Below are positions 6,382-6,654 of a stretch of DNA of 6,654 nucleotides, one piece after another. Source of the DNA: Clostridia bacterium (lineage in GTDB: Bacteria; Bacillota_A; Clostridia; Christensenellales; Aristaeellaceae); the NCBI GenBank assembly GCA_017530275.1, contig JAFXMP010000223.1, forward strand, positions 1-6,654. Reading direction: 5' to 3'. The stretch's first letter is position 1. Each line of letters opens with the position of its first letter. The notes beneath the pieces are model-generated. The model was not told where the DNA came from. It searched no databases and worked only from the letters and a program-made list of their open reading frames with translations. The translations under genes were made by a program, and so were the position numbers.

Positions 6382-6406
6382 GGGATTTTCCGAAGAATTC
6401 GGACGG
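6360..6406. repeat. Inverted repeat around the rpmH -35 box
   Basis: CCGTCCGA (6360-6367) and TCGGACGG (6399-6406) are exact inverted copies, 31 nt apart. The left copy lies in the promoter spacer and the right one upstream of the -35. A second, shorter palindrome, TCCGAA-GAA-TTCGGA (6389-6403), shares the right arm, and TTTTT follows on the plus strand. It could be an operator, or a weak terminator for transcription on the plus strand. Confidence 0.5.
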
Positions 6407-6416
6407 TTTTTGAAAG

Positions 6417-6443
6417 AAAAACGGCAGGCTTTTCAGCCTGCCG
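6417..6443 (-). terminator. Intrinsic terminator of tuf
   Basis: On the minus strand, CGGCAGGCT (6443-6435) pairs perfectly with AGCCTGCCG (6430-6422) around a GAAA tetraloop and is followed by TTTTT (6421-6417). It begins 36 nt after the tuf stop and separates tuf from the rpmH promoter. Confidence 0.95.
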
Positions 6444-6479
6444 GTAAATGTTTGAGCGAATAAGCCGGGAGACCCGATA

Positions 6480-6654
6480 TTATTCTACCATGCGCACCAC
6501 GGCGCCAGCGCCAACGGTGTGGCCGCCTTCGCGGATAGCGAAGCGCAGACCGGCTTCGATGGCGATGGGGGTGATCAGTTCAACTTCCATTTCCACGTTG
6601 TCGCCGGGCATGACCATCTCAACGCCCTCGGGCAGCTTGATGGAACCGGTCACG
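6480..6654 (-). CDS. tuf: Elongation factor Tu, C-terminal 57 residues (5' part outside window)
   Basis: This is the end of EF-Tu, the GTPase that carries aminoacyl-tRNA to the ribosome. The visible residues belong to domain [23 protein letters not shown], then [21 protein letters not shown], and [13 protein letters not shown] before the TAA at 6482-6480. The MPGDN and [13 protein letters not shown] stretches are almost invariant in bacterial EF-Tu. The gene continues past the right edge of the window, so integrity of the GTPase domain cannot be judged. It has its own terminator and is therefore a transcription unit separate from rpmH. Confidence 0.98.
   Translation of the reverse strand, partial: VTGSIKLPEGVEMVMPGDNVEMEVELITPIAIEAGLRFAIREGGHTVGAGAVVRMVE

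Noticed and set aside
6264..6479. Replication origin between tuf and rpmH
   Set aside because: rpmH often neighbours oriC, but no DnaA-box cluster or A+T-rich unwinding element is seen; the gap is explained by a terminator, a promoter and a leader.

Overview
The window looks like chromosomal DNA from a Gram-positive bacterium of the class Clostridia, probably a gut or rumen-type lineage such as Christensenellales or Oscillospirales. The class follows from the gene order rpmH-rnpA-yidD-yidC-khpB(jag), strong AGGAGG-type ribosome binding sites, a consensus SigA promoter, U-tailed intrinsic terminators, and an LplB/YtcP-type sugar transporter without its own ATPase. The order within Clostridia is only a guess from the style and G+C-rich look of the sequence.

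Left part, plus strand (1-3340): the end of a carbohydrate ABC importer operon. It holds the C-terminal half of an LplB-like permease, a complete YtcP-like permease, a 37-nt imperfect palindrome, and a 586-residue secreted solute-binding protein, closed by a perfect 10-bp terminator hairpin. No ATPase gene is visible; relatives of this type usually borrow a shared MsmX-like ATPase. The substrate is probably an oligosaccharide or glycan fragment, but the sequence does not say which.

Right part, minus strand (3366-6654): reading from the right edge, the 3' end of tuf (EF-Tu) and its terminator, then a consensus promoter, rpmH (ribosomal protein L34), a hairpin that may act as an attenuator, and the tightly packed genes rnpA, yidD, yidC and khpB, closed by another intrinsic terminator. 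The last three junctions overlap by 4, 4 and 1 nt, so translation is probably coupled. The operon joins ribosome and RNase P biogenesis (L34, RnpA) to membrane-protein insertion (YidD, YidC) and an RNA-binding protein (KhpB). The two halves converge on back-to-back terminators between 3308 and 3389.

The genes are ordinary families and I see no new defence, mobile or biosynthetic system. The points worth a second look are the palindrome inside the transporter operon, an extra segment of roughly 90 residues in YidC, an A8 tract at the rnpA/yidD overlap, the likely attenuator after rpmH, an inverted repeat around the rpmH promoter, and the conserved cluster sitting next to tuf rather than dnaA and without mnmE after khpB.
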